Source: an uncultured Shewanella sp.
Lineage (GTDB): Bacteria; Pseudomonadota; Gammaproteobacteria; Enterobacterales; Shewanellaceae
Length of the DNA: 64,000 nt
Assembly (NCBI RefSeq): GCF_947495455.1
Contig: NZ_CANLZC010000012.1
Span: 1 to 64,000, forward strand
Direction: 5' to 3'
Positions 46,277-55,692 of this stretch are shown piece after piece (the first letter of the stretch is position 1; each line of letters starts with the position of its first letter). The position numbers were made by a program, and so were the translations under genes. The notes below the pieces were generated by a model that saw nothing but the letters and a program-made list of their open reading frames with translations, was not told where the DNA came from and searched no databases.

Positions 46277-47974
46277 ATGCAAGGAAATCACGCATTTTTT
46301 CTCACTCATTTTTGCCTCTTTTGTCTAATGACTTTCTGTGTTGCTAGTGTTGCTGGCCTTCCTGTATCGGCAGCCCCCAAGAATGCATCCACGCCTTCAG
46401 TAGATACTAAACACCTTATTGCCAGCCTCGATAACATTCAAAGTGTCATTGACAGAGATATTCGCCGCTTAGCCCATGCCAAAGGCGAAATGAAAGCCAT
46501 TATTCAATACCGTATTAAAGAGTACTCCATATTAATGCATGAGCAAATTCAACAACTCATGAACACTGATACCTTTGATAACACTCGCCTCGTGCCTTAT
46601 GTCAAAGAGCATGTGAGCTTTATTAATCGCATTGATAATTTTTTTAAGCGAGAACATACGCGCATTAATCAAGCCTTAGGCGGAAGCAGTGATGCAGCCC
46701 TGATGGCTGAACTTGCCCAAATCGATAAGCAAAGAGACAGATTATACCGCTTTAAATGGGAAGCCCTTGGCTGGGCGAAAGCCTTAAACCTGAATGTCGA
46801 GCAACAGCAACAAGATTTAATGACTCAGTTAACCCTTCGCGCAGATGAGCTCAATAGTGTTATTCGTTATACCCAAGATAAGTTAGCCATTGCACTGAAT
46901 AATGAGACTTCAAACAACAAGAGCACAGCCAATGACACTCCAAATACTGCCAAGCTATTAATGTTAAATAAAGCCTTAAACCAATATTCAACTCGCCTTG
47001 CTGATTTAATTGTATTGCTTGACGAACTAAAACAAGATACCACCGAGCTGAAACAAACCTTATTTGAGGTCTCAGGGAACATCACCCAAGATATTCTAAA
47101 CTTAGATGTGGCCAGTCATTTACTGGAGGAATGGATACTGTCCAGTAAAAACCAATTAGTGGAGCATGGGCCCAGTATCAGCTTTAAATTAGTGGTGTTC
47201 ATTCTAATCTTATTGTTTTTTTATGCCTTAGGAAAAATGATCCGTCGCTTAGTTAAAAAAACCGTAAGTAATTCAAGTTTAAACTTCAGCCAATTATTGC
47301 AGGAATTTTTTATTAATTTATCGGGTAAGCTGATTTTTCTCTTTGGTTTATTGTTTGCCTTATCCCAGCTGGGGATCCAAATGGCCCCCTTACTGGCCGG
47401 TTTTGGAATTGCTGGCATTATCATAGGTTTTGCCCTGCAAGATACCTTATCTAATTTCGCCTCAGGCATGATGATCCTCATTTATCGACCTTTTGATCTC
47501 GGTAATGCGGTTCGAACCGCAGGTGTGTCAGGCAAAGTCAGCCATATGAGCTTAGTATCAACGACGATCAACACCTTTGATAATCAGCGACTCATCATTC
47601 CCAACAATAAAATTTGGGGGGATATCATACATAACATCAGTGTTGAGACACACAGAAGAGTGGATATGACTTTTGGTATTGGCTATCGCGATGATATTGC
47701 CAAAGCTGAAGCATTACTTCATCAAATCATTGAGGCCCACTCAAAAGTTTTAGCAGAGCCTGAGCCCACTATAAAACTGCACACATTAAGTGACTCATCC
47801 ATTGATTTTATTGTGAGACCTTGGGCAAACAGTGGTGATTATTGGGATGTGTACTGGGATGTGACTCGCGAAGTCAAACTCGCCTTTGACAAAGCAGGGA
47901 TCAGTATTCCTTACCCGCAACGGGATGTGCATATATATACCGACAACGCTAGCCCTTTACCAAAAGCAGAATAA
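46277..47974 (+). CDS. MscS-family mechanosensitive channel
   Basis: 565 residues from the ATG at 46277 (SD AGGAA seven bases before); a start at 46247 is also in frame. The signal peptide ends near GLPVSAA. A long periplasmic helical, coiled-coil region (about 40-290) is followed by TM helices (LVVFILILLFFYALGKM; KLIFLFGLLFALSQLG) and the MscS pore helix with its Gly/Ala pattern (LLAGFGIAGIIIGFALQDTL). The beta domain is FDLGNAVRTAGVSGKVSHMS, and the C-terminal alpha/beta part ends PQRDVHIY. The extra periplasmic domain puts it with the longer MscS relatives, not with the 286-residue MscS. It should release solutes on hypo-osmotic shock. Convergent with the MaoC-like gene. Confidence 0.9.
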   Translation: MQGNHAFFLTHFCLFCLMTFCVASVAGLPVSAAPKNASTPSVDTKHLIASLDNIQSVIDRDIRRLAHAKGEMKAIIQYRIKEYSILMHEQIQQLMNTDTFDNTRLVPYVKEHVSFINRIDNFFKREHTRINQALGGSSDAALMAELAQIDKQRDRLYRFKWEALGWAKALNLNVEQQQQDLMTQLTLRADELNSVIRYTQDKLAIALNNETSNNKSTANDTPNTAKLLMLNKALNQYSTRLADLIVLLDELKQDTTELKQTLFEVSGNITQDILNLDVASHLLEEWILSSKNQLVEHGPSISFKLVVFILILLFFYALGKMIRRLVKKTVSNSSLNFSQLLQEFFINLSGKLIFLFGLLFALSQLGIQMAPLLAGFGIAGIIIGFALQDTLSNFASGMMILIYRPFDLGNAVRTAGVSGKVSHMSLVSTTINTFDNQRLIIPNNKIWGDIIHNISVETHRRVDMTFGIGYRDDIAKAEALLHQIIEAHSKVLAEPEPTIKLHTLSDSSIDFIVRPWANSGDYWDVYWDVTREVKLAFDKAGISIPYPQRDVHIYTDNASPLPKAE

Positions 47975-47981
47975 AAAAACG

Positions 47982-48010
47982 AAAAAAGGAGCAATATTGG
48001 CTCCTTTTTA
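47982..48010. terminator. Bidirectional terminator
   Basis: AAAAAGGAGC-AATATT-GGCTCCTTTTT between convergent stops at 47974 and 48035, with T-runs on both strands. Confidence 0.85.
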
Positions 48011-48034
48011 TTCGATGCTAACCAGCGAATGTTT

Positions 48035-48904
48035 TTATTCAATGAAATGAATTTCACCGGATAAATGTGGACGGCGACCTTTATGATCTCGCAGCTCAAA
48101 AACCAAGTTATCATCGTTTTTTTCCACATCAAAACTGACTTCCGAGGGCATAAACAAAGGTAGCTTAAACTCCACTTCGACCTTACAGGCACGATCGCCA
48201 ATCTTCGGCATCATTTGCGCTATACAGCGCCCTTTAGACCACATACCATGAACCAGTCCTCGCTCAAAACCAAAACGTTTTGAGAAAAAAGGGTGTAAAT
48301 GGATCAAATTATAATCGCCAGAGGCTTTAGCATAACGGCGACCAATATCTTCTGGTAAGCTCCAATTAACAGGTTGTGCCCAATTCATATCATTGGCTTT
48401 TGGCGGTCGAACTCGGCGCTTAGGCCCTTCTATTCGGTACAAATACGTCGACAAAGACTCCCAAACCAGCTCACCATCCACTTTCGCTTTTGACAAAAAG
48501 TCAAACTCTAAACCCGCATCGGTGACTTTGCTGCTCACCACTGCACATTCAATGTCATAACCTTCATCAATGCTCAGAGCGCGATATTGTGTGATACTGT
48601 TTTTTAAATGAATAATACCTAATAAAGGAAAGGTAATGCCTTCATGGGTAAAAATACTCGCGTGTAAACGAAAAGACACCACATACAAATAGGTTAACGG
48701 CAACGTCTTTCCATCGAACTCAAAGCCGCAGACTTTAGCGTAACGCGCTACTTTGCTTTTTGCTAATTTAACTTGCTTTGTCGCTACCGAGATATGAGGC
48801 AGAGGCTGTTCATCCCACCCAGGTTTTCGCACGAAAAAGATCTTGCGATAAAGGGAAAGTAATGACGGAACGCATTTTAAATCAACACGATATTCTTTAT
48901 TCAA
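48035..48904 (-). CDS. MaoC-like double hot-dog acyl dehydratase
   Basis: 289 residues starting at TTG 48904 (no ATG nearby in frame). The C-terminal hot-dog domain carries the hydratase-2 type motif ASGDYNLIHLHPFFSKRFGF (Asp and His catalytic pair) and RGLVHGMWSKGR. The N-terminal half is a second, degenerate hot-dog fold. The likely role is (R)-specific hydration or dehydration of acyl-CoA or acyl-ACP. No fatty-acid genes adjoin it, so the pathway is unclear. Confidence 0.82.
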   Translation of the reverse strand: MNKEYRVDLKCVPSLLSLYRKIFFVRKPGWDEQPLPHISVATKQVKLAKSKVARYAKVCGFEFDGKTLPLTYLYVVSFRLHASIFTHEGITFPLLGIIHLKNSITQYRALSIDEGYDIECAVVSSKVTDAGLEFDFLSKAKVDGELVWESLSTYLYRIEGPKRRVRPPKANDMNWAQPVNWSLPEDIGRRYAKASGDYNLIHLHPFFSKRFGFERGLVHGMWSKGRCIAQMMPKIGDRACKVEVEFKLPLFMPSEVSFDVEKNDDNLVFELRDHKGRRPHLSGEIHFIE

Positions 48905-49360
48905 ACTAAGCTAACCTTTAAAATAAACTAACTACGTTGCACATATTCAGCCGCGTACTATACCTCAAAGCTCACTCACAGCCCACTCAATTTCATTACA
49001 GCTATTAATAACTAACCTAATTTTGATGCAAATAGCAACACTTTTTCACTGCATTTCGTGATAATCACCATAGAAAACCTCACAAAAACGAGTTAGAGCA
49101 AGCGCTGTAATAGAGCGCTGATTTTTTTGTGACAAGTTAAGGTACATTCCCATCATGCTTCAAGTTGAGACTCAAGGCACAAATTGAGTTCCAGTGGTCA
49201 CTTATCTATTCAATATTGACTAATATTATGGTGTAATGCGCAGCTAAATTTGAAAGGCTTTGCGCGGCAAAAATTATTCACTTTTTGATATCACGAGTAC
49301 TAAAGCATTCATTTAGCTCATACGTACCTGTCTTAACTTGCCCGTTTATAGGAAAAAAAC
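48905..49360. other. Intergenic region upstream of ubiE
   Basis: 456 bp between divergent genes, holding both promoters. At 49150-49300 the segments ATGCTTCAAGTTGAG and ATATCACGAGTACT are loosely like the two ends of the MITE at 6048-6315. The match is weak, so this may be a highly decayed copy. No ORF seen. Confidence 0.35.
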
Positions 49361-50116
49361 ATGCCAGAAGATAACTCTAACAGTACCCATTTTGGTTATA
49401 AGACCATCGACATTGATAAAAAAGAAGATATGGTTGCTGGTGTGTTTCACTCTGTTGCTGCCAAATATGACATTATGAATGATGTCATGTCTTTTGGTAT
49501 TCATCGTATGTGGAAACGCTTCACCATTGAAAGTGCAGCGCCAAGAAGCGGAATGAAAGTCCTTGATTTAGCTGGCGGAACAGGTGATTTAACCGCCAAG
49601 TTTTCTCGCATAGTTGGCCCGACGGGGCAAGTGATCCTCGCCGACATTAATGATTCAATGCTAAAAGTCGGTCGTGACAAGCTCAGAGATAAAGGCATTG
49701 TCGGTAACGTCAATTACGTTCAAGCCAATGCCGAAGCCTTGCCTTTTCCCGATAACCATTTTGATATCATCACCATTGCTTTTGGGCTGCGTAACGTCAC
49801 GAATAAAGAAACAGCCATCGCTTCAATGCTGAGAGTACTAAAACCCGGCGGAAAGTTATTGGTTCTTGAGTTTTCTAAGCCTCAGCATGAGGTCATGCGA
49901 AAAATCTATGATCTATATAGTTTCAAGGTATTACCTAAAATGGGCAAAGTCATTACCCAAGATGCTGACAGCTATGAGTATTTAGCTGAATCAATTCGCA
50001 TGCACCCAGATCAAGAAACCTTAAAACAAATGATGACGAATGCGGGCTTTGAGCAAGTGACCTATACCAATATGACAGATGGTATCGTCGCTTTACATAA
50101 AGGCTATAAGTTTTAA
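49361..50116 (+). CDS. ubiE: Ubiquinone/menaquinone C-methyltransferase
   Basis: SAM-dependent C-methyltransferase of ubiquinone and menaquinone synthesis. 251 residues, the usual length. The UbiE/COQ5 signatures are [19 protein letters not shown] and the SAM-binding [17 protein letters not shown] near 67-83, with VLEFSKP and the C-terminal [12 protein letters not shown]. The ATG at 49361 has SD AGGA. It is first of the ubiE-ubiJ-ubiB operon, 22 bp before ubiJ, and probably transcribed on into tatABC. Confidence 0.97.
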   Translation: MPEDNSNSTHFGYKTIDIDKKEDMVAGVFHSVAAKYDIMNDVMSFGIHRMWKRFTIESAAPRSGMKVLDLAGGTGDLTAKFSRIVGPTGQVILADINDSMLKVGRDKLRDKGIVGNVNYVQANAEALPFPDNHFDIITIAFGLRNVTNKETAIASMLRVLKPGGKLLVLEFSKPQHEVMRKIYDLYSFKVLPKMGKVITQDADSYEYLAESIRMHPDQETLKQMMTNAGFEQVTYTNMTDGIVALHKGYKF

Positions 50117-50138
50117 TCATTGCCACTTGGGTCAATTT

Positions 50139-50762
50139 ATGAAACGTGAACTCAGCTTACTGCTTTGCAGCGCAATAGAAACAAGCTTTAAACAACTCAT
50201 CGCACAATCTCCTGAAGATTATGCTCAGTGCCATGAGCTACATCACCAAGTCATAGGTATTAAGTTGACCCAATTACCTTGGACACTGTATTTTATTTTT
50301 GCCGATGAAATACTGGTATTGACCCATTATGAAGGCGATGTTGCCACACGAGTCAATGTGGATTTAACAACACTGTATCAACTAAGAGAAGGGGCTAATT
50401 TAACTGAGCTGATCAAACAGGATAAATTGAGTCTGGAAGGTAACTTAAGCATTCTTCAAGCCTTTAGTCGCTTTATTCAAGCCTTAAAATTTGATTTAGC
50501 CGAACCTTTGTCACGCTATATAGGGGATGCGCCGACCCACGTGCTCACTCGCCATGTGAAACACACTCAACAATCGCTGCTCAATTTATATCAAAAAACA
50601 CGCTCCCATCTCGGTCAATTGGCCACTGAAGAGTACCGAATTGCGCCTCATAAATTAGAATATATACAGTTTAGCGATCAAGTCGATAGCTTAGTCAAAG
50701 AGCTGGATCAACTTAGCCAAAGAATTGAGTGTCTCAGCCACAAGGTAACCCAAACACCATGA
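50139..50762 (+). CDS. ubiJ: Ubiquinone biosynthesis accessory factor UbiJ
   Basis: 207 residues from the ATG at 50139 ([20 protein letters not shown]); the frame extends upstream into ubiE (from 50079), so the later start is preferred. An N-terminal SCP2-like lipid-binding domain (about 15-110) is followed by a helical C-terminal part ([20 protein letters not shown]). It is known as the lipid-carrying scaffold of the Ubi complex with UbiK. Its stop overlaps the ubiB start (ATGA). Confidence 0.92.
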   Translation: MKRELSLLLCSAIETSFKQLIAQSPEDYAQCHELHHQVIGIKLTQLPWTLYFIFADEILVLTHYEGDVATRVNVDLTTLYQLREGANLTELIKQDKLSLEGNLSILQAFSRFIQALKFDLAEPLSRYIGDAPTHVLTRHVKHTQQSLLNLYQKTRSHLGQLATEEYRIAPHKLEYIQFSDQVDSLVKELDQLSQRIECLSHKVTQTP

Positions 50763-52408
50763 GTACCAGTAGTTTTCGCCGCGCTTATCAGGTCATTAAA
50801 ACCACACTGCATTTTGGGCTCGATGAGCTATTACCCGCCAAGTTAACCCCTTGGTATTTTCGCTTACTCAGGCGGTGTTTGTTTTGGCTTAAAAATCAAC
50901 ATAAAACCAGTGCGGGCGGTGAGCGCTTAAAACTGGCTATGCAAGAACTTGGACCTGTTTATATTAAATTTGGACAAATGCTATCCACACGGCGAGACTT
51001 GTTAACCGATGAATGGGCTAAAGAGCTGTCTATGTTACAAGATAGGGTTCCACCTTTTTCAACGGCTCTCGCTCGCGCCGCCATTGAAGCTGAGCTCAAT
51101 GCGCCCATTGATACTTTATTTGATGATTTTGATGACACACCGCTGGCATCGGCATCCATTTCACAAGTCCATACCGCCACACTCAAATCCAATGGCAAAG
51201 CGGTCGTTCTAAAAGTATTGCGTCCCGATGTCGAAGATAAAGTCAGTGCTGATTTACATTTAATGAAGCGAGTGGCGAGCTTACTGGACACTCTGCTTGG
51301 TCCCAACAATCGCCTTCGCCCCGTCGAGGTGATAGAGGATTATCGCACCACCATCGAAGGTGAGCTAAATCTTAAGTTAGAAGCCTTAAATGCCATAAAA
51401 TTAAGAAACAACTTCCTAAATTCCAATGCCTTATACATCCCTTATATGTATGAAGAGCTCTGCTTTACCCGTTTAATTGTCATGGAGCGCATCGATGCGG
51501 TTTCAGTTTCTGATATCACAGGATTAAAAGCACAAGGCACCAACTTCAAACTCTTGGCTGAACGGGGTGTCGAACTGTTTTTTACTCAAGTGTTTAGAGA
51601 CAATTTTTTTCATGCGGATATGCACCCAGGTAATATCTTTGTGAGCCGCGAGGATCCAAGCAATCCAAAATATATTGGTCTCGACTTTGGCATTATGGGC
51701 ACGCTCACTAACGAAGATAAACGCTATTTAGCTGAAAACTTTTTGGCTTTCTTTAATCGAGATTATCGCCGCATTGCCCAATTGTATATTGAATCAGGTT
51801 GGGTATCACCAGATACCGATATCAGCGCGTTTGAACAAGCGGTTAAAGTTGTGTGTGAACCTATGTTTAATAAACCTCTGAATGAAATTTCTTTCGGTCA
51901 TGTACTCCTTGAACTCTTTAGAATTGCCAGACGCTTTGATATGGTGGTGCAGCCTCAGCTAGTATTACTTGAAAAAACCTTGCTCTATATCGAAGGTTTA
52001 GGCCGTCAACTCTATCCACAACTTGATTTGTGGCAAACGGCAAAACCCTTTTTAGAAGATTGGGTCGCAGAGCAAGTCGGTCCCAAAGCTTTGTACCAAA
52101 AAACCAAAGAAAAACTGCCCTATTGGGCCGATAAGCTGCCTGAGCTTCCCGAACTTATCTATGATAACCTTAAAGTGGGACGGAATTTTGTTAACTCGCA
52201 AAATCAGCTGCTTGACCGTTATCTACAACAACAAAGAAAGGCTCATAAGAGCCACTTTTTATTGATCACCGCAGCGGTTTTAGTCTTAAGTGGTGTCATG
52301 TTGTTTAATAATGGCATTACCCCTTGGATCACACACACCTTTATTGGCGGTGGCATTATTACTTGGGTGGTGGGTTGGCTCACTCGGCCTAAAAGCGGAA
52401 AGCTTTAG
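50759..52408 (+). CDS. ubiB: Atypical kinase/ATPase UbiB
   Basis: 549 residues from the ATG at 50759, which overlaps the ubiJ stop and gives the family N-terminus ([20 protein letters not shown]). Atypical protein-kinase-like fold: [12 protein letters not shown] (KxGQ motif) near 71, A-rich loop [13 protein letters not shown] near 130, [12 protein letters not shown] near 285, and DFGIMG near 307. Two C-terminal TM helices ([17 protein letters not shown] and a second to the end) anchor it in the inner membrane. Its ATPase activity supports ubiquinone assembly. Full length. Confidence 0.97.
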   Translation: MSTSSFRRAYQVIKTTLHFGLDELLPAKLTPWYFRLLRRCLFWLKNQHKTSAGGERLKLAMQELGPVYIKFGQMLSTRRDLLTDEWAKELSMLQDRVPPFSTALARAAIEAELNAPIDTLFDDFDDTPLASASISQVHTATLKSNGKAVVLKVLRPDVEDKVSADLHLMKRVASLLDTLLGPNNRLRPVEVIEDYRTTIEGELNLKLEALNAIKLRNNFLNSNALYIPYMYEELCFTRLIVMERIDAVSVSDITGLKAQGTNFKLLAERGVELFFTQVFRDNFFHADMHPGNIFVSREDPSNPKYIGLDFGIMGTLTNEDKRYLAENFLAFFNRDYRRIAQLYIESGWVSPDTDISAFEQAVKVVCEPMFNKPLNEISFGHVLLELFRIARRFDMVVQPQLVLLEKTLLYIEGLGRQLYPQLDLWQTAKPFLEDWVAEQVGPKALYQKTKEKLPYWADKLPELPELIYDNLKVGRNFVNSQNQLLDRYLQQQRKAHKSHFLLITAAVLVLSGVMLFNNGITPWITHTFIGGGIITWVVGWLTRPKSGKL

Positions 52409-52446
52409 GATTTGACCGTCGCTTAATATGAATAGATAATGAAATA

Positions 52447-52479
52447 TTGTTAGCTCATGTTCCACTATTGAGCTAACAA
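52447..52479 (+). terminator. Hairpin after ubiB
   Basis: 11-bp perfect stem TTGTTAGCTCA/TGAGCTAACAA with an 11-nt loop, 40 bp past the ubiB stop. No T-run, so partial termination or mRNA-end protection is likelier than a strong stop. Confidence 0.5.
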
Positions 52480-52663
52480 AAATGCTCTATAACATATTAT
52501 TTTTCTTTGTACTTACCATCAAGTATCACAGCCTTCATACGCACACTTAGCCCACCTTGCTCACAAAATGGTAAATGATTGTTAAATCCGGTTATGACGG
52601 CAGCTGCAATCTTTATGTATTCAGGTATAATAGCTGTATATCTATATTTTGAGGCATCCTTCC

Positions 52664-52918
52664 ATGGGTAACATTAGTATTTGGCAATTGCTGATCATTG
52701 CATTAATTGTCGTTCTATTATTTGGTACAAAAAAATTACGCTCTTTAGGCGGCGATCTCGGTGGCGCAGTAAAAGGGTTTAAAAACGCCATGTCTAGCGA
52801 AGAAGAGAAAAAAGCCATTAAAGAAGACACCACCGACAATACAGTCAATAAAACGGATACCACAGCTGCAAAAGCGAATACCGCGGCTGAGAAAGCTGAA
52901 TCAAAAGATAAACAATAG
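52664..52918 (+). CDS. tatA: Sec-independent translocase TatA
   Basis: 84 residues from the ATG at 52664 ([26 protein letters not shown]). One N-terminal TM helix, the [20 protein letters not shown] hinge and amphipathic helix, and a charged Lys/Glu/Ala tail. It forms the pore-like assembly of the twin-arginine system. First gene of tatABC; tatB follows 12 bp later. Confidence 0.96.
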   Translation: MGNISIWQLLIIALIVVLLFGTKKLRSLGGDLGGAVKGFKNAMSSEEEKKAIKEDTTDNTVNKTDTTAAKANTAAEKAESKDKQ

Positions 52919-52930
52919 GTGTCATGATTT

Positions 52931-53335
52931 ATGTTCGATGGTATCGGCTTTATGGAGTTGCTATTGATTGGCGTTTTGGGCCTAGTGGTACTTGGCCCCG
53001 AAAGGCTACCTGTCGCTGTACGCACCATTTCTACTTGGATCCGTACAATGAAAAAAATGGCCAATGCAGTCAAAGATGAGCTCGAGCAAGAATTAAAAAT
53101 TGAACAACTGCATGCCGATTTAAAAAAAGCAGAGCAACAAGGTTTAAAAGAACTTGCGCCAGAATTACAAGAGTCAGTTGACAAACTGAAAGAAGCGGCC
53201 GACTCCGTTCATCGCCCTTATCAAATAGACGGCGATCCTGCTCCCACGAACAAAGAGCCTGCCGTTAAAGATAACAATACAGATAAAGATTCCAGAATTA
53301 AAAAAAGTAACCAGTTAGACCACTCTGACGGATAA
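52931..53335 (+). CDS. tatB: Sec-independent translocase TatB
   Basis: 134 residues. N-terminal helix [20 protein letters not shown] with the conserved glutamate, then [20 protein letters not shown] and a long amphipathic helix ([20 protein letters not shown]). It forms the receptor complex with TatC for twin-arginine signal peptides. Three bases separate its stop from tatC. Confidence 0.96.
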   Translation: MFDGIGFMELLLIGVLGLVVLGPERLPVAVRTISTWIRTMKKMANAVKDELEQELKIEQLHADLKKAEQQGLKELAPELQESVDKLKEAADSVHRPYQIDGDPAPTNKEPAVKDNNTDKDSRIKKSNQLDHSDG

Positions 53336-53338
53336 TGC

Positions 53339-54109
53339 ATGTCACATCAACAACAACCTCTCATTTCGCACTTACTTGAATTACGTCAACGATTACTCCA
53401 TGCCATCGGCAGTATTCTTCTCGTTTTTATCTGCTTAGCTTACTGGTCTAATGATATATATCACTATATCGCCATTCCATTAATGAAAGCCATGCCTGCA
53501 TCCAGTAGTATGATTGCAACCGATGTCACCGCGCCCTTTTTTACCCCTTTTAAGTTAACCTTAGTGCTGTCTTTTTTTATTGCCGTCCCTTATGTGCTCT
53601 ATCAAATTTGGGCTTTTGTCGCACCAGGGCTCTACAAGCATGAAAAACGCTTAGTCGTGCCATTACTCTTTAGCAGCACATTATTATTTTATTTAGGGAT
53701 TGCTTTCTCCTATTATGTCGTATTCCCTGTGGTTTTTGCCTTTTTTACCAGTGTTGCTCCCGAAGGTGTGCAAATCGCAACGGATATCAGCAGCTATTTA
53801 AGCTTCATTTTAAAACTGTTTTTTGCCTTTGGGTTAGCCTTTGAAATCCCCATTGCTGTCGTACTACTTTGCTGGGCGGGGATCACCACCCCTGAGTCCT
53901 TAAAAAGTAAACGCCCCTATATTATTGTCGGCGCTTTTGTTATAGGCATGCTATTAACCCCTCCTGATGTCATTTCACAGACTATGCTTGCGGTGCCTAT
54001 GCTTATTTTATTTGAATTAGGCCTGTTAGGCGCGCGTTTCTATAAGCCTAAATCGACCGATGAAGACGAAGAGGCAGAGGATATTCAGAACGAGACAAAA
54101 GAAACCTAA
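53339..54109 (+). CDS. tatC: Sec-independent translocase TatC
   Basis: 256 residues with six TM helices. The N-terminus [20 protein letters not shown] contains the conserved LELRxRL cytoplasmic motif, and the [11 protein letters not shown] segment ([17 protein letters not shown]) is diagnostic. It recognises RR signal peptides. Last gene of tatABC, with a hairpin at 54128-54167 after the stop. Confidence 0.97.
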   Translation: MSHQQQPLISHLLELRQRLLHAIGSILLVFICLAYWSNDIYHYIAIPLMKAMPASSSMIATDVTAPFFTPFKLTLVLSFFIAVPYVLYQIWAFVAPGLYKHEKRLVVPLLFSSTLLFYLGIAFSYYVVFPVVFAFFTSVAPEGVQIATDISSYLSFILKLFFAFGLAFEIPIAVVLLCWAGITTPESLKSKRPYIIVGAFVIGMLLTPPDVISQTMLAVPMLILFELGLLGARFYKPKSTDEDEEAEDIQNETKET

Positions 54110-54421
54110 ATACGCCTTTCCCAAACACTCGACTGCGATACTTTTACCGCAATATACCGCAGTCGAGATTAAAAGCTGCACGATGAATATCGTTTTATAC
54201 TCGTGATAGTTGAATCAACTTTAAATGTAAGCATGTCTTCACCTTCATTGACCTTTGTCGTTCAATGGTTTGACTACTTTAGTATAAGACAATTGCAATT
54301 CCAGTATCAGATGATATTCTGACTGAATAAATTACATTTCTATTTCTGTTCGTCTACAAATAACGAACAAGAAAAACCGAGCAATCTTAATACATAATAA
54401 TAAAATAAAAGGCCCTTACTC
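54110..54421. other. Gap between tatC and the 54.4-kb gene
   Basis: Holds the hairpin after tatC, then about 130 bp from TATACTCGTGATAGTTGAA (near 54197) to CCAGTATCAGATGATATTC (near 54301). These resemble, at a decayed level, the two ends of the MITE at 6048-6315. The promoter for the next operon should lie at 54330-54415. Confidence 0.4.
54128..54167 (+). terminator. Hairpin after tatC
   Basis: 10-bp stem CTCGACTGCG/CGCAGTCGAG with a 20-nt loop, 18 bp after the tatC stop. No T-run follows. Confidence 0.5.
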
Positions 54422-54892
54422 ATGCGTATTACATTACTATTAACAAGTTTATTACTCAGCAATAATGTCTTCGCCGATATGGAACATGCACTAATGCAAT
54501 GTTCGAGCGTATTCGATAAGCTTGACCGCCTCATTTGCTTTGATAAGCTTGCCAGCGCGGTAAAAGACGGAAAAAGTGTCACCTCGGCTCACCTTTCACC
54601 AAAAGACGCTACGCCTCAAATTATGACGGCTGAAGACAGCTTTGGCCTAAAAGAAAAGCCAAAGGAAGAACAAATAGAGAAAATTTATGCTCAGGTTACC
54701 CAAGTTGAAAAAAATCCTTATGGTGCCTTAAAAATTACCTTTAATAATGGCCAAATCTGGAAGCAAACAGATTCTCGTTACTTTAAAGTCAAAGTCAATG
54801 AAACCCTATTTATTAAAACAGGCGCACTAGGCTCCTTTATCCTTGGGCGCGATGATCAAAACACAACTATTCGAGTGAAACGTCTCTACTAA
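54422..54892 (+). CDS. Secreted protein with C-x(n)-RLICFD motif
   Basis: 156 residues. Signal peptide MRITLLLTSLLLSNNVFA, then a short helical segment QCSSVFDKLDRLICFDKLAS with a probable disulfide (C...RLxCFD), as seen in several small periplasmic proteins of gammaproteobacteria. A linker is followed by a beta-rich OB-like C-terminal part (ITFNNGQIWKQTDSRYFKVK). No function assigned. The stop overlaps the tatD start by one base (TAATG), and the unit continues into tatD and the GGDEF gene, so the three are co-expressed. Confidence 0.7.
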   Translation: MRITLLLTSLLLSNNVFADMEHALMQCSSVFDKLDRLICFDKLASAVKDGKSVTSAHLSPKDATPQIMTAEDSFGLKEKPKEEQIEKIYAQVTQVEKNPYGALKITFNNGQIWKQTDSRYFKVKVNETLFIKTGALGSFILGRDDQNTTIRVKRLY

Positions 54893-55692
54893 TGCCAAAA
54901 TACATAGATATTGCTGTCAATCTCATTGGCAGCAGCTTAGAAAAAGACAGCCAACACATTATTCAAACAGCCATTGAACAGCATGTTTCCCCCCTAATTA
55001 TCATTGGCAGTGATTTAACAGAAAGTCACAAAGCCATTTCTCTATGCCAAGACTACCCTAAACAACTTTTTTGCACGGCAGGTGTTCACCCTCATCAAGC
55101 CTCACAATGGCAAATAGGCAGCCTTGAGCAACTTTCAGCACTGAGTGCACATTCCCCTGTCGTGGCCATAGGTGAGTGTGGCTTAGATTACAACCGAGAT
55201 TTTTCGCCACGGAATAAACAGCGTCAAGCTTTTGAAGCACAGCTGGCACTGGCAGCGAGTCTTAAGCTTCCCGTGCTCATGCATGAACGGGATGCTCATG
55301 ATGATTTTTTAGCCATACTAAAAGCCTATCGCACCGATCTCAATGGCGCACTACTGCATTGCTTTACAGGAAATAGGAAAAGTTTAGACGCATATCTTAA
55401 ATTGGATTTACATCTTGGGATCACTGGCTGGGTGTGTGATGAAAGACGCGGAAAAGAGCTTGCTGAACTCGTCGTGGATATTCCTAATGATCGTATTCTG
55501 ATCGAAACAGACAGCCCCTATTTACTGCCCCGCACATTAAGACCTAAGCCTAAATCCAGTCAAAACAAACCTGAGTATTTGCCTCATATCGCTCAGTATA
55601 TCGCCACACTAAGAGGGCAGGATAGTGTTGAGTTTACTCATCATGTTTACCAGAACAGTCTACGTTTTTTTAATTTGGATGGGCGAGTATGA
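54892..55692 (+). CDS. tatD: TatD metal-dependent DNase
   Basis: 266 residues, TIM-barrel metallo-hydrolase with 3'-5' exonuclease activity in the family. Motifs: DIAVNL at the start, TAGVHPHQASQW, GECGLDYNRDFSPR, HERDAHDDF, HCFTGNRKSLD, and IETDSPYLLPR. The TatD type itself, not YcfH or YjjV, is indicated by GITGWVCDERRGKEL. It overlaps the preceding gene (TAATG) and the following one (ATGA). Confidence 0.93.
   Translation: MPKYIDIAVNLIGSSLEKDSQHIIQTAIEQHVSPLIIIGSDLTESHKAISLCQDYPKQLFCTAGVHPHQASQWQIGSLEQLSALSAHSPVVAIGECGLDYNRDFSPRNKQRQAFEAQLALAASLKLPVLMHERDAHDDFLAILKAYRTDLNGALLHCFTGNRKSLDAYLKLDLHLGITGWVCDERRGKELAELVVDIPNDRILIETDSPYLLPRTLRPKPKSSQNKPEYLPHIAQYIATLRGQDSVEFTHHVYQNSLRFFNLDGRV

Noticed and set aside
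49144..49310. Second full MITE upstream of ubiE
   Set aside because: Only short segments loosely resemble the ends; not enough to call an element.
52642..53184. 180-aa minus-strand frame across tatA and tatB
   Set aside because: Antisense shadow of two well-identified genes, Ser-rich and without start signals.
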